Origin: an uncultured Dokdonia sp.
GTDB lineage: Bacteria; Bacteroidota; Bacteroidia; Flavobacteriales; Flavobacteriaceae
Assembly (NCBI GenBank): GCA_947503305.1
Contig: CANNDF010000005.1
Location: 186,001 to 250,000, forward strand
Direction: 5' to 3'
DNA: 64,000 nucleotides
Positions within the stretch are counted from its first letter, which is position 1. Each line of letters opens with the position of its first letter. The position numbers and the translations under genes are program-made. This document shows, one piece after another, positions 8,728 through 17,727 of this stretch. A model generated the notes under the pieces. The model was not told the DNA's origin. It made no database searches and worked only from the letters and a program-made list of their open reading frames with translations.

Positions 8728-9840
8728 TTATTCGTTTATATACACATTCCCTGGAATAATACCCACATCTAATGAGTTTGTGAGTGTGTTGTCCTGTAAA
8801 TTATATACGTCAATAGTACCCGGACTCGAAAAGTCTGGCACGTTACATCCTAATAACGTATTTTCTGCAACGATAAACATATTAAAAAGATTTAGTCCCG
8901 AAATTTCAGAAGTCATAGGCATCTCAAAATTTGACACATTACTTTTAAAAATTTCTCCAGACCCTACATCTTCTCCAGATAGGTAATAATAAAGGTCATC
9001 CCCAAAAATAGTTAGGAACTCTGGATGTTCAGTTTGCTCAAAATTAAAATTTGCAATCACCTCATTACTGGACGTATTTATTTGTGTAAGAACACCTCCA
9101 GTCTCAGTTCCTGTAAACAAGGGGCTTCCCCCTCCTAATACCCACAAGTTACCGCTAGAGTCTAACTGTAAACTATTAGGAACATCTCCTACTGGAATTG
9201 TAGTCACTACTGTATCACTGGAAGGATCAATAACTGTAACTATATTATTAACTCCAAACCCTCCTTGATTGGTAATATAAATTTGATTCCCATCAGTAAG
9301 CATTTCTTCTGGTCCTTCACCTACGCCTATCATACCTGTCACTATATTGTTTTCCAGATCAATAATCGCTATATAATCATCTGTAGTTACAAAAGGATCT
9401 CCCCAGTTAGAAACATAGCCTTTTCCGTTTACTTCTATAAAGTAACGAGGGTTTTCTATCCCAGTCTCAATACGTGCTACTTCTTCAAACGTAAATCGAT
9501 CTACTACCGTAACACGGTTACTTACATTAGATACGATATATGCATAGATTTCTGTAAACCCAATAGACTGTACAATTGTTCCCAGGTTATCATTATTTAC
9601 GCTTTGAAAAATATCATTAGTAGCTGTTGTAAGACTTGCATCTAGATAGGAAACAGTTCCTATACCTCCTGTAAACTGGCCTTCATTAGTTACCAAAAAA
9701 CCTTCATCAAAAGGTAAATCTGGTTCAACTATTATATCTTCTTCTACAGTGATGATGTTTCCAGAATCATCGTCATCACTACATGAATAAAACAAAAAAG
9801 CGCTAGTTATAGCAATCAATAAAAATTTAGATAATTTCAT
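8728..9840 (-). CDS. DUF5074 surface beta-propeller lipoprotein, BtuG-like
   Basis: A 370-residue lipoprotein with lipobox FLFYSC (Cys20) followed by SDDDDS, an acidic stretch typical of surface-exported Bacteroidota lipoproteins. The body is a YncE-like seven-bladed propeller with repeated IDL..N, VIDPSSDTVVTTIPVG and PNSLQLDSSGNLWVLGGG motifs, matching DUF5074. The gene starts 3 bases after btuB and shares its riboswitch-controlled transcript. In Bacteroides the surface propeller BtuG captures cobalamin and hands it to BtuB; by context this protein probably plays the same part. That is inference, since close similarity to BtuG itself cannot be measured here. Confidence 0.75.
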   Translation of the reverse strand: MKLSKFLLIAITSAFLFYSCSDDDDSGNIITVEEDIIVEPDLPFDEGFLVTNEGQFTGGIGTVSYLDASLTTATNDIFQSVNNDNLGTIVQSIGFTEIYAYIVSNVSNRVTVVDRFTFEEVARIETGIENPRYFIEVNGKGYVSNWGDPFVTTDDYIAIIDLENNIVTGMIGVGEGPEEMLTDGNQIYITNQGGFGVNNIVTVIDPSSDTVVTTIPVGDVPNSLQLDSSGNLWVLGGGSPLFTGTETGGVLTQINTSSNEVIANFNFEQTEHPEFLTIFGDDLYYYLSGEDVGSGEIFKSNVSNFEMPMTSEISGLNLFNMFIVAENTLLGCNVPDFSSPGTIDVYNLQDNTLTNSLDVGIIPGNVYINE

Positions 9841-9843
9841 AAG

Positions 9844-11694
9844 TTAAAATGTATAAGTAGTTTGAATTAAAAAATTACGCCCTGGATTAGGACGAAATGC
9901 GATTGTTTGATAATTTTTATTAAAAATGTTACGGGCTTGTAATGAAATTACAACGCGTTGTTTTTCTTTTTTTACAAGGCTATAATCAATCCCTAGATTT
10001 GAGACAGCATAGCCCGTTAAGGTTCCTGAGTTATCTGTGGTTGTATACACTTCATCGTTATAAAGGAATTGATAAAAAGCAGAGAACCTGTTATAATTAT
10101 AACCAATACTTCCAGTTATTTTCTGTTTAGGAACATAGATTAATTGATTGCCTGTCTCTTCGTCTTCGGCAATAGTATATGCATAATTCCCAGATAACGT
10201 AAAGAGATGTGATGCATATTTATACGTATAATTTGCATTGACTTCAGCTCCATAATTACGGGATTCGGCAACATTAATAGGGCTCCATATATTCTGTCCA
10301 TTAGGCCTCCATACAATAAGATCTTCTGTTTGTATATAGTAGGTATTTAAAACCAATTTTAAATCTTTATGTTGTAGTGTATGCCCTATTTCAGCTTGAA
10401 GGCTAGATTCTGGAAGAAGATTAGGATTCCCTATAGCTCCTGCCCCTTGCCAGAAAGTATCATTAAATGTAGGGATGCGGTAGTTTCGGGAGGCGTTAAA
10501 GGATAAAGTATACGCTTTCGCGAAAGCGTATGCACTACTCACCCCTATCAACAAAGGGCTATCATATGCATCTGTTACTTCCTGACGTATTTGCGCTCCA
10601 TACGCCCATCGGTCTGTCACTTGATGATTCCATAATGCTACCGCCGAAAAAATAGAACGGGTACCACGCTCAATATTTGTCCCATCTCCAGTAATTGTCG
10701 TATAATCTATTGTGGTTTTAAGACGCTTTTTCTCATCAAAGCGGTAGGTAAAGTCATAGTTGGCTGTATATCTAATGGCTTTTCCTATAGTAGAAATATC
10801 TCTGTTTGCACCACTAGGGAAAAATTCAAATTGTTCAAAAACATGTGCCAAACGTGCTTTAGAATCAAACTTTGGATTTAATATTGCCCACTCTACAAGT
10901 GACCGAGTATTGCGGTCTTCATAACCATCATCAGAAGGAGCTGTTAAGGTCCTAGAAAAATTACGATCTCCAAAAAACGTATTGTGATGAATTTTAAGTA
11001 TTTGATTTCGCGCAAGCGTAAATCCAAAATTTGCATTGAGATTGGTATTTTCATAGTCACCATTCTCATTAAAAAGTGCTGTATCTAGAAACTCAAAATC
11101 ATTATCACTTCTTGTATAATCTACTGCTATATCCCCATAAAACTTTGAGGTTCCGAAGCGGGATTTGATAGTTCCTGAAGGTGTATTAAAACTTCCATAA
11201 CTCAACGTGAGTTTGTTTTCAAAAAATGATCTAAATGAAAGGGTATTATTAAGATGTATGCTTCCGCCTATTGCTCCAGATCCATAGGGTATACTTCCAC
11301 CTCCGCTACGAATATCTATATGATCATAATTACGAGTCGCAATGGTATTAAAGTCTGTCTGTCCATTAAGCTGAGAATTGATATTTATCCCATTCCAAAC
11401 TACGGCTGTTTGTTGTGCTGTTGTCCCTCTAAAGGAGGGAGAAGAAACACCTCCAGGGCCATTCTCTCTAAAATAGATAAGACTTTGATATCGTAAAAGA
11501 TCTGTCAATGCAGTTTTAGAACGCGTAATAACAGAATCTGTAACGCGCGTCACCGTAATTCCTTGAGAGAAATCACGAAGCTTTACGTCACTCAATAGTA
11601 CTTCAGGTAATACCTGTAAAGCATCTACTTGTGCGTATAAAGGACTCATGCATATGCATAGTACCACATAAAAAGAATAGATATTCTGTCTCAT
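9844..11694 (-). CDS. btuB: TonB-dependent vitamin B12 receptor BtuB-like
   Basis: A 616-residue outer-membrane receptor. The signal peptide ends near residue 21 (LYAQ). The plug domain follows, with LTDLLRYQSLIYFRENGPGGVSS, FRGTTAQQTAVVWNGININS and GGSIPYGSGAIGGSI. A 22-strand barrel with the usual aromatic C-terminus (NFLIQTTYTF) completes it. Substrate assignment rests on the cobalamin riboswitch directly upstream and on the divergent btuFCD genes. Length matches BtuB (about 600 residues) rather than the longer SusC type, and there is no carboxypeptidase-like N-terminal domain. A palindrome copy lies inside the barrel region, encoding AFAKA. Confidence 0.88.
   Translation of the reverse strand: MRQNIYSFYVVLCICMSPLYAQVDALQVLPEVLLSDVKLRDFSQGITVTRVTDSVITRSKTALTDLLRYQSLIYFRENGPGGVSSPSFRGTTAQQTAVVWNGININSQLNGQTDFNTIATRNYDHIDIRSGGGSIPYGSGAIGGSIHLNNTLSFRSFFENKLTLSYGSFNTPSGTIKSRFGTSKFYGDIAVDYTRSDNDFEFLDTALFNENGDYENTNLNANFGFTLARNQILKIHHNTFFGDRNFSRTLTAPSDDGYEDRNTRSLVEWAILNPKFDSKARLAHVFEQFEFFPSGANRDISTIGKAIRYTANYDFTYRFDEKKRLKTTIDYTTITGDGTNIERGTRSIFSAVALWNHQVTDRWAYGAQIRQEVTDAYDSPLLIGVSSAYAFAKAYTLSFNASRNYRIPTFNDTFWQGAGAIGNPNLLPESSLQAEIGHTLQHKDLKLVLNTYYIQTEDLIVWRPNGQNIWSPINVAESRNYGAEVNANYTYKYASHLFTLSGNYAYTIAEDEETGNQLIYVPKQKITGSIGYNYNRFSAFYQFLYNDEVYTTTDNSGTLTGYAVSNLGIDYSLVKKEKQRVVISLQARNIFNKNYQTIAFRPNPGRNFLIQTTYTF
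10510..10531. repeat. GCTTTCGCGAAAGC palindrome, copy 2 (inside btuB)
   Basis: Perfect 22-bp palindrome: the core is extended on each side by C/G, A/T, T/A and A/T. It is read as YAFAKAY in the btuB barrel. Confidence 0.9.
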
Positions 11695-11701
11695 AATCCT
11701 G

Positions 11702-11722
11702 TGACCTTTTACCCGAAGGTCA
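11702..11722 (-). promoter_or_regulatory. Candidate RBS-proximal hairpin of the B12 riboswitch
   Basis: TGACCTT and AAGGTCA form a perfect seven-pair stem with a seven-base loop. It ends 8 bases before the btuB start codon, right beside the likely ribosome-loading site (AGGATT). It is placed where a riboswitch expression platform would block or allow translation initiation. Confidence 0.5.
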
Positions 11723-11737
11723 TTTGATTTATTAAGA

Positions 11738-11935
11738 ATTGTGGCAGGTCTCCTGGCTTGCTACTTGTTATGGCCTTCCCATCGCGACACCTCGTGACAG
11801 TGGCAGTGTAGTATATAACAAGTCCTGATTAAACAGGAACAGCTTACAGTTGCGGGAACAGCTTTTGTTTTTAACAAAATTCCCTTTTAATTGGTGAGCA
11901 TGTGTTTGCTCTCCAAACCATAATTCGATGCAAAT
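11738..11935 (-). promoter_or_regulatory. Cobalamin riboswitch upstream of btuB
   Basis: Read on the minus strand, this region holds the hallmark cobalamin aptamer parts in order: a GGAGAGCAAAC/GCTC stem, AAAAGGGAA, GCAACTGTAAGC, GCCACTG followed by a GGGAAGGCC segment, and the closing B12 box AAGCCAGGAGACCTGCC at about 11739-11755. This aptamer binds adenosylcobalamin or a related corrinoid and represses the downstream gene. It lies between divergent btuB and btuF but is oriented only toward btuB. Confidence 0.93.
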
Positions 11936-12004
11936 GTAACGATTTTTAATCCTAAATAGTGATACCCATGAAATATTGGTACTTTTGGATTCAAATTATA
12001 GGAT

Positions 12005-13165
12005 ATGTTGAAAACGCTTTTTTTTGCATTTACAGTACTTTGTTTATTTTCATGCAAACAGCATACGGCAGATATTCAATCATTAGATACAGCGCCTGTA
12101 TCTGACACATTACAGACAGCAGTAAGTACTATTTCCTATGCACAAGGTTTTACTATTATAACGCATGAGGGGTATCAGATTTTGGAAGTTTCTAAAGCCT
12201 TTCCTGGATCCGAAAAGACCTATCAATATGCATTAACAGACAATCCTTCCATCCTGCCAGACAGCTTGCAAGTAGACGCGATAGTTAAAACACCCGTACA
12301 AAAAATTATAGTTACTTCAACAACTCATATCCCTTCATTAGAAATGCTCGGGGTTGCTCATACTCTTATAGGCTTCCCTAATCTAGATTATATCTCTTCT
12401 CAAAAAACCCGAAACTTAATTGCTGAAGGGGCTATTAAAGAGTTAGGTCAAAATGAATCCCTCAATACCGAAATTGCTATTGATATTCAACCTGATGTCG
12501 TTATAGGTTTTGGCGTCGATGGACAAAACGCATCACTAAATTCTATAGAAAAAGCTAACATCCCAGTACTATATAATGGGGACTGGGTAGAAAAAAGCCC
12601 CTTGGGAAAAGCAGAATGGATTAAGTTTTTTGGTGCATTATATGGAAAATCTCAAGAAGCCGATGTGCTATTTAAAGATATTGAAAAAGGGTATTTAGAC
12701 ACAAAAAACCTTGTCAAAAATATCACAGAGAGGCCTACTGTACTCAGTGGTGCAATGTATAAAGATGTATGGTATTTACCGCATGGGGAGAGTTGGCCTG
12801 CACAACTCATAAAAGATGCTGGTGGTATCTATTTATGGGCAAATACCAAAGGTTCTGGAAGTATTGCATTAAGTATGGAGTCTGTACTCGAAAAAGGACA
12901 GGATGCCGAGTATTGGATAGCTCCTGGCCAATACGGATCATATAGTAGCCTTAAAAACGCTCATGAAGTCTATAGTAAGTTTGCTGCATTTCAACATAAG
13001 AAAATTTATACATTTACAACAAAAAAGGGAGAAACCGGGGGACTCTTATATTATGAGCTCGCGCCTAATCGACCTGACTTAGTTTTAAAAGACATGGTCT
13101 TTTACTTGCATCCTGAAGTGCTCCCTGACTATCAACCGTATTTTTTTACTCCTTTTGAAGACTAG
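12005..13165 (+). CDS. btuF: Cobalamin ABC transporter substrate-binding lipoprotein BtuF-like
   Basis: A 386-residue class III periplasmic binding protein with lipobox VLCLFSC (Cys17). The two lobes contain VQKIIVTSTTHIPSLEMLG (first lobe), TEIAIDIQPDVVIGFGVDGQ and RPTVLSGAMYKDVWYLPHGESWPAQLIKDAGG (second lobe), as in iron-siderophore and B12 binding proteins. The gene overlaps btuC by 11 bases and is divergent from the riboswitch-controlled btuB, so cobalamin or another corrinoid is the likely ligand. A TACTTTTG sequence 18 bases upstream of the ATG may be its -7 promoter box. Confidence 0.85.
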   Translation: MLKTLFFAFTVLCLFSCKQHTADIQSLDTAPVSDTLQTAVSTISYAQGFTIITHEGYQILEVSKAFPGSEKTYQYALTDNPSILPDSLQVDAIVKTPVQKIIVTSTTHIPSLEMLGVAHTLIGFPNLDYISSQKTRNLIAEGAIKELGQNESLNTEIAIDIQPDVVIGFGVDGQNASLNSIEKANIPVLYNGDWVEKSPLGKAEWIKFFGALYGKSQEADVLFKDIEKGYLDTKNLVKNITERPTVLSGAMYKDVWYLPHGESWPAQLIKDAGGIYLWANTKGSGSIALSMESVLEKGQDAEYWIAPGQYGSYSSLKNAHEVYSKFAAFQHKKIYTFTTKKGETGGLLYYELAPNRPDLVLKDMVFYLHPEVLPDYQPYFFTPFED

Positions 13166-14183
13166 TCCATCGTATACACGTTCATTTATCCTGCTTAGTG
13201 TAGGACTAATTATATGCTTTTTTATAAACCTTAGTTTAGGGTCTGTATCTATTCCTTTAGGAGAAATTGTCCAGAGCCTTATAGGAGGAGAGATTTCAAA
13301 ACCTTCATGGGAATTTATTATTCTAGAGTATCGTTTACCTAAAGCGATTACTGCTATTATAGCTGGTAGTGGTCTCGCTGTTTCTGGACTTCTTATGCAA
13401 ACTTTATTTCGCAATCCGCTAGCGGGACCATTTGTATTAGGAATAAGTAGTGGTGCCAGTCTAGGAGTTGCCTTATTTATTTTGGGAGGTACTGCCATAA
13501 GTATTTCTACAACCCTGGCCTTAGGCCATTGGGGGTTAGTAATTGCATCTAGCGTAGGGAGTTTTCTTGTATTACTTATTGTGCTTGGTGTTGCTTCAAG
13601 GGTCCGAGATACAATGGCATTGCTTATTATAGGTCTTATGGTAGGCAGTCTTACAGGGGCTATTGTGAGTGTTCTTTCCTATTTTAGTAAAGCAGAAGAG
13701 TTACAACAATTTATCTTTTGGTCTTTTGGGAGTCTGGGAGATATTTCATGGCAAGGCATACGGATACTGGTATTTTGTTTTTTTACTGGAATTTTAATAA
13801 CAATCGTAAGTCTCAAAGCTTTGAATGCACTTTTACTTGGAGATGCATATGCAAAGAGCTTAGGTATACGTCATATTCGAAGTAGATTATTTATTATCAT
13901 CGCAACTAGCCTTCTTGCAGGAAGTATTACTGCATTTGCGGGCCCCATTGCTTTTATAGGACTTGCTGTGCCTCATTTAGTTCGTCAGATACTCCCTACT
14001 GCAAATCACAGGTTTTTACTTCCTGCAGTAATGCTAGGAGGGGCAATTCTTATGCTTATCTGTGATAGCATTGCACAAGTACCTTATAGTGATTATACAC
14101 TCCCTATAAACGCCATTACTGCTATCGTAGGGGCGCCTGTTGTAATATGGTTGTTAATTCGTAAAAAGAAATTGTTGTTTTAA
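13155..14183 (+). CDS. btuC: FecCD-type ABC permease, BtuC-like
   Basis: A 342-residue permease with about ten transmembrane helices and the FecCD signatures: RLPKAITAIIAGSGLAVSG, LMQTLFRNPLAGPFVLGISSGA, SFGSLGDISW, and GPIAFIGLAVPHLVRQI near residues 264-280. It forms a dimer in the inner membrane and moves the ligand delivered by the binding protein. Its start overlaps the end of btuF by 11 bases, and btuD begins one base after its stop, so the three genes are one translationally coupled operon. Confidence 0.9.
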   Translation: MKTSPSYTRSFILLSVGLIICFFINLSLGSVSIPLGEIVQSLIGGEISKPSWEFIILEYRLPKAITAIIAGSGLAVSGLLMQTLFRNPLAGPFVLGISSGASLGVALFILGGTAISISTTLALGHWGLVIASSVGSFLVLLIVLGVASRVRDTMALLIIGLMVGSLTGAIVSVLSYFSKAEELQQFIFWSFGSLGDISWQGIRILVFCFFTGILITIVSLKALNALLLGDAYAKSLGIRHIRSRLFIIIATSLLAGSITAFAGPIAFIGLAVPHLVRQILPTANHRFLLPAVMLGGAILMLICDSIAQVPYSDYTLPINAITAIVGAPVVIWLLIRKKKLLF

Positions 14184-14184
14184 A

Positions 14185-14979
14185 ATGTCTGAAAAAGAAG
14201 TCCATATCATCCTTTCTACAACAGATCTACATATTGGATACTCTTCTCATAAAAGGGATCATATCCTTGTTAAAGATATTCGATTAGAGATCCCCAGAGG
14301 GCAGCTTATAGGACTTATAGGTATCAACGGATCTGGAAAATCTACCTTACTACGTACTCTTGCAGGTTTACAACCACCACTGTCTGGAACTATTACTATT
14401 TCCCAAACTCCTATTACTGCCATTCAGCCTCAACATCTTGCACAACAATTGAGTGTCGTACTTACTGGGCAAGGAATTTCTAAAAATCTTACTGTATCAG
14501 AATTGGTTGCTTTAGGAAGACAACCCTATACCAATTGGTTAGATACGCTTTCTAATAATGATATTAAAATTATTTCTGATGCGCTTCACGCTACAGATAC
14601 TTTAGTATTAAAAGATCGTAAATGTTATGAACTTAGTGATGGACAATTGCAGCGTGTACTCATTGCCAGAGCTTTAGCACAAGACACACCATTGATAATT
14701 CTGGATGAACCTATGACACATCTCGATTTACATCACAAAGCATCTGTTCTTAAATTACTTACTCATATTGCGCATCAAAAACAAAAAACAGTCCTCTTTG
14801 CTACGCATGATATTGAACATGTATTACCGCTTTGTGATCAGATGATTGTACTACAAAATGATAGTGCTATTATAGATACTCCTACATCACTAGCTGATAA
14901 AGGGGTCTTCAACTCTTTATTTCCTTCAGAAAGTGTGTGCTTTAATAAAGAAACTGGGCGTTTCTTTATAAAGTCATAA
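14185..14979 (+). CDS. btuD: ABC transporter ATPase, BtuD-like
   Basis: A 264-residue ATPase of the FecE/BtuD group. Walker A is GINGSGKST (about residues 47-55), the Q-loop lies in the SVVLTGQG region, the signature is LSDGQ, Walker B is LIILDEP with the D-loop THLD, and the switch histidine is in ATHD. It powers import through BtuC. It is the last gene of btuFCD and ends 12 bases before the convergent DCC gene, with no obvious terminator hairpin between them. Confidence 0.9.
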   Translation: MSEKEVHIILSTTDLHIGYSSHKRDHILVKDIRLEIPRGQLIGLIGINGSGKSTLLRTLAGLQPPLSGTITISQTPITAIQPQHLAQQLSVVLTGQGISKNLTVSELVALGRQPYTNWLDTLSNNDIKIISDALHATDTLVLKDRKCYELSDGQLQRVLIARALAQDTPLIILDEPMTHLDLHHKASVLKLLTHIAHQKQKTVLFATHDIEHVLPLCDQMIVLQNDSAIIDTPTSLADKGVFNSLFPSESVCFNKETGRFFIKS

Positions 14980-14991
14980 ATAAGATCCGTG

Positions 14992-15399
14992 TTACACAAG
15001 AAAATAATGACGCTCTTCTTTGGTCATTAATCGACAAGTATCTTTGGTGCCTAATAGTAAATGTCTCCTTTTTGCAATACGATCATAACACCAGTTTGCA
15101 AAAGAAGAAGGTACTACATACTTAAAATATTGTAGGTATTTCCAACCTCCATTTAATTCTTTTGAGATCTCAAAAAATGCAGCCGCCTTTTCATATACTT
15201 TACCATTAGAATAAAAGTATATTGTATTCAAGTCAGTACTTAGCTGATTATGTTGCAGAAGTGACACTCCTGTTTCAGATTGTTGTGATGTAAAATACAA
15301 CGTTCGTTTATTGTTCTTATCAAACAAAAAACTCACTGTACTGTCACAAAAGGAACATTCACCGTCAAATAATACTATTTTTTTAGTGTGCAACGACAT
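14992..15399 (-). CDS. DCC family thiol-disulfide oxidoreductase-like protein
   Basis: A 135-residue protein starting with the DCC motif: VLFDGECSFCD, with Cys15 and Cys18 forming a CxxC pair, then FLFDKNN..LYFTSQQS. The family (DUF393) is predicted to be thiol-disulfide active and is often found fused or next to HTTM membrane proteins related to vitamin K-dependent gamma-carboxylase. Here an HTTM-like protein is two genes upstream. The gene overlaps the hydrolase gene before it by 17 bases and is the last of a five-gene operon. The substrate is unknown. Confidence 0.85.
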   Translation of the reverse strand: MSLHTKKIVLFDGECSFCDSTVSFLFDKNNKRTLYFTSQQSETGVSLLQHNQLSTDLNTIYFYSNGKVYEKAAAFFEISKELNGGWKYLQYFKYVVPSSFANWCYDRIAKRRHLLLGTKDTCRLMTKEERHYFLV

Positions 15400-16357
15400 G
15401 TTGTATTTTTCTTTTAAAATCTTCTACAAAGATACGGTCTTTTATTAACTTTTGATTGAAATCATTAGCTACATATTCAAAAGTATGTCTCTGGCTTTCA
15501 GATAGGTTATCTAAAAAATAAACCAATTGATATTCGTTACCATCACTGTCTGCACAGTATAAAGCAACATTAAAGACTTTTGGGGTATAACCTAGCTTCA
15601 TCCCGCCTCTTAAACCTTTATAGCTTTTTGTTGTTTCAAACCAACCCATCACGTCTTGTAACGCTGGATTTCTTTTATGTATTTGCTGTATATTCTTTAA
15701 TAATTTTCCGTAGGTTACTGCTGTTGAATGGGGTAATAGATCACTCCAACGACATTGCATTTTATAATCAAAATCATTCAATAAATTAAGATCTATCCCT
15801 TCTATTTTTTTCCCTTCTATTAGATATTGAAATGATTCATTTGCAATTTGAGCTAATGAAGAAGGGGTATGTTCTATATCTATGCCGTCTCTAAGCACCA
15901 CTAAAACAGAAGTACTTATTGGTATTATTGGGTCGTGATCTTTTAACACATAGGTTTCTAATTGTTCTTGAACTCTATCGATTCCTATTACTGATAATAA
16001 GTAATCCGTATTAGTATTACAACTATATTGTAGCATCCCCTTTACAACCTCACTTAGAGCAACACTATTCTTTTTAATTTTACCCTGATCATTAACAGCT
16101 GTATACCATTTTATAAAGGCTGGATCAATCCAGGGAATCCAATAGCGTTTTAATTGCTTAAAATGTACTTGTGTAGCAGGATGTATTGTTCCTTTCTCAC
16201 ATTGATCTAAATAAGCTAACATAACGATCAATTTATAAATACTTGCTAATGGTCGTTTTTGAGCTTTATTGACATTAATAAGAGATTGATTGTTCTTTAC
16301 AAAAGAGAGCGAACAATACTCGGGGTATTGTATGATATGTTCATAAATAGGATTCAT
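15383..16357 (-). CDS. Class A beta-lactamase-fold serine hydrolase
   Basis: A 324-residue protein with the serine beta-lactamase/DD-peptidase motif set: S39-I-Y-K42 (SxxK) in RPLASIYKLIVML, an SxN-like Ser-Cys-Asn in MLQYSCNTNTDYLL, and a KxG-like Lys-Leu-Gly in RGGMKLGYTPK. There is no signal peptide, so it would act in the cytoplasm or be exported by another route, which is unusual for the family. Together with its setting in the HTTM/DCC operon, this argues for a peptidase, esterase or amidase role rather than antibiotic resistance. Four bases separate its start from the HTTM-like gene upstream. Confidence 0.75.
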   Translation of the reverse strand: MNPIYEHIIQYPEYCSLSFVKNNQSLINVNKAQKRPLASIYKLIVMLAYLDQCEKGTIHPATQVHFKQLKRYWIPWIDPAFIKWYTAVNDQGKIKKNSVALSEVVKGMLQYSCNTNTDYLLSVIGIDRVQEQLETYVLKDHDPIIPISTSVLVVLRDGIDIEHTPSSLAQIANESFQYLIEGKKIEGIDLNLLNDFDYKMQCRWSDLLPHSTAVTYGKLLKNIQQIHKRNPALQDVMGWFETTKSYKGLRGGMKLGYTPKVFNVALYCADSDGNEYQLVYFLDNLSESQRHTFEYVANDFNQKLIKDRIFVEDFKRKIQHVVAH

Positions 16358-16360
16358 AAA

Positions 16361-17194
16361 TTACATAATCCAATATGCTGATAGCTGCATACAACAATAT
16401 ATAATTGCTCCATATGTTGCCAAAAATGCCCATAAGAAAGAGTTAAGTCCCATTACCAATGCATTCATCAAATGAAATCCTAGCCCCCATCCTAAAAATA
16501 TAATCATTCCAGGATATCCCGTAATTAATACCAAAGGAAAAGTCGCTTCTATAGCTACTGTAGACCAGGTCAAGAATGTGATTATCTCTTGTTTATTTTG
16601 TAAATAACCTGCAATAGGTTTACTTCCATATGTAGATGTATTGAAAATTAAAAAAACAGCATTGGGATGTGTTGTCCATTTCTTACCCTTAGCTTTGAAG
16701 TAACCTGCTGTAAAGTAAGAAAGTAATGATTGCAAAGCGATAAACCATATTCCAGCTTGTGCAATGATGGTATTCTCTGGATTGATGTGAAATAAGAAAA
16801 GGACGATCACAACAATCGTAGACATTTGATCAGATCCATCTTGGCCGAAAGGACTCCTATAATTTATGAGTAATGATGTAAGGACGATTGCCAAAAGCAA
16901 TGGAGCTTCAGAATAAGTCCATACACTTGGAATAATCAATAATAGTATCGCAATCAACCTCAAAATAATAACTCCTAAAAAGTTAGGGTATTTTAATACA
17001 AAGTTTGAAAACTTATGAAGTATGTGATTCTCATTTCTATAATCGCGAGTTGCTATTACCTTCCAACTGTATAAACGATCATCTTTAAAACTTTTCCAAT
17101 TGTATAATAGTTCTATAGTAGAGATCGAAATACCTACTAGTACAAAGTACTTCATGCAGGTATATATAAATTCAATATTTAAAAATAGTTCCAT
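16361..17194 (-). CDS. HTTM-like polytopic membrane protein
   Basis: A 277-residue integral membrane protein with about six to seven helices. It resembles the HTTM (horizontally transferred transmembrane) domain related to vitamin K-dependent gamma-carboxylase: the central RSPFGQDGSDQMSTIVVIVLF, the Q.gi.w.i..Q.llSYF.AGYFKAKGKKW segment, then a late hydrophobic part with IEATFPLVLITG and GWGLGFHLMNALVMGLNSF. Met14 (MKYFVLVG) is an alternative start. Its neighbour pattern with a DCC protein supports the family call. Carboxylase activity is not implied; the function is unknown. Confidence 0.7.
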   Translation of the reverse strand: MELFLNIEFIYTCMKYFVLVGISISTIELLYNWKSFKDDRLYSWKVIATRDYRNENHILHKFSNFVLKYPNFLGVIILRLIAILLLIIPSVWTYSEAPLLLAIVLTSLLINYRSPFGQDGSDQMSTIVVIVLFLFHINPENTIIAQAGIWFIALQSLLSYFTAGYFKAKGKKWTTHPNAVFLIFNTSTYGSKPIAGYLQNKQEIITFLTWSTVAIEATFPLVLITGYPGMIIFLGWGLGFHLMNALVMGLNSFLWAFLATYGAIIYCCMQLSAYWIM

Positions 17195-17199
17195 AGTAT

Positions 17200-17721
17200 T
17201 TATAGTTTATGAAATTCTGATCTAAATAACATTTTAGGTCCTTTTGTAGGATAATGACCATAAGACTCCATGATCATAAATTGCGTTGATTTACTTTCTG
17301 ATTGTCTAGGTAATGAAGCAATAAAGTTCACCAAAGCGATATAACATATAGAGGTTTTGTATTGACTAGGTTCTAGCTTATTGGAAGATCGTATCATTGT
17401 TTGTACAGTATCTGACAATGCTTTCTTAGCCCTTTTTTTAGGGTTCCATACAGCACCAATCAAGGTGCGTTTACTAGCAATCGCGTATTCTGTCCAGCGA
17501 CCGCATTCATCTTCTTGGTCTTTGTCTCTATATAATAAGTGATAATCTGTAACCCCAGGATTGGGAGCAAAAAATGACCAGCGTGGAAGTAAGGAAAAAT
17601 AATCCATACGCCTAAAGAACTTCTCCAGGCGCAGGATATTAAATTGACAAATAGCACTAGCTAATAGCCAAAACCCTAGGCATCCCACAATAATATATGT
17701 AAAGATATCTGATAGGTTCAT
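17200..17721 (-). CDS. Membrane-anchored protein with a WSFFAPNPG motif, unknown function
   Basis: A 173-residue protein with one N-terminal helix (IFTYIIVGCLGFWLLASAIC), then FFRRMDYFSLLPRWSFFAPNPGVTDYHLLYRD, and a soluble C-terminal part ending FRSEFHKL. A W-x-FFAP-P motif just after a membrane helix is also found in DUF5819-type proteins, which commonly neighbour HTTM proteins; the similarity here is limited to that motif. The gene is tightly packed, 6 bases after the small Ala-rich protein and 5 bases before the HTTM gene, so it is almost certainly part of the same operon. Confidence 0.65.
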   Translation of the reverse strand: MNLSDIFTYIIVGCLGFWLLASAICQFNILRLEKFFRRMDYFSLLPRWSFFAPNPGVTDYHLLYRDKDQEDECGRWTEYAIASKRTLIGAVWNPKKRAKKALSDTVQTMIRSSNKLEPSQYKTSICYIALVNFIASLPRQSESKSTQFMIMESYGHYPTKGPKMLFRSEFHKL

Positions 17722-17727
17722 AGCGTA

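Noticed and set aside
15383-16357. Antibiotic-resistance beta-lactamase
   Set aside because: There is no signal peptide, the SxN and KxG motifs are unusual, and the gene sits inside a metabolic-looking operon.
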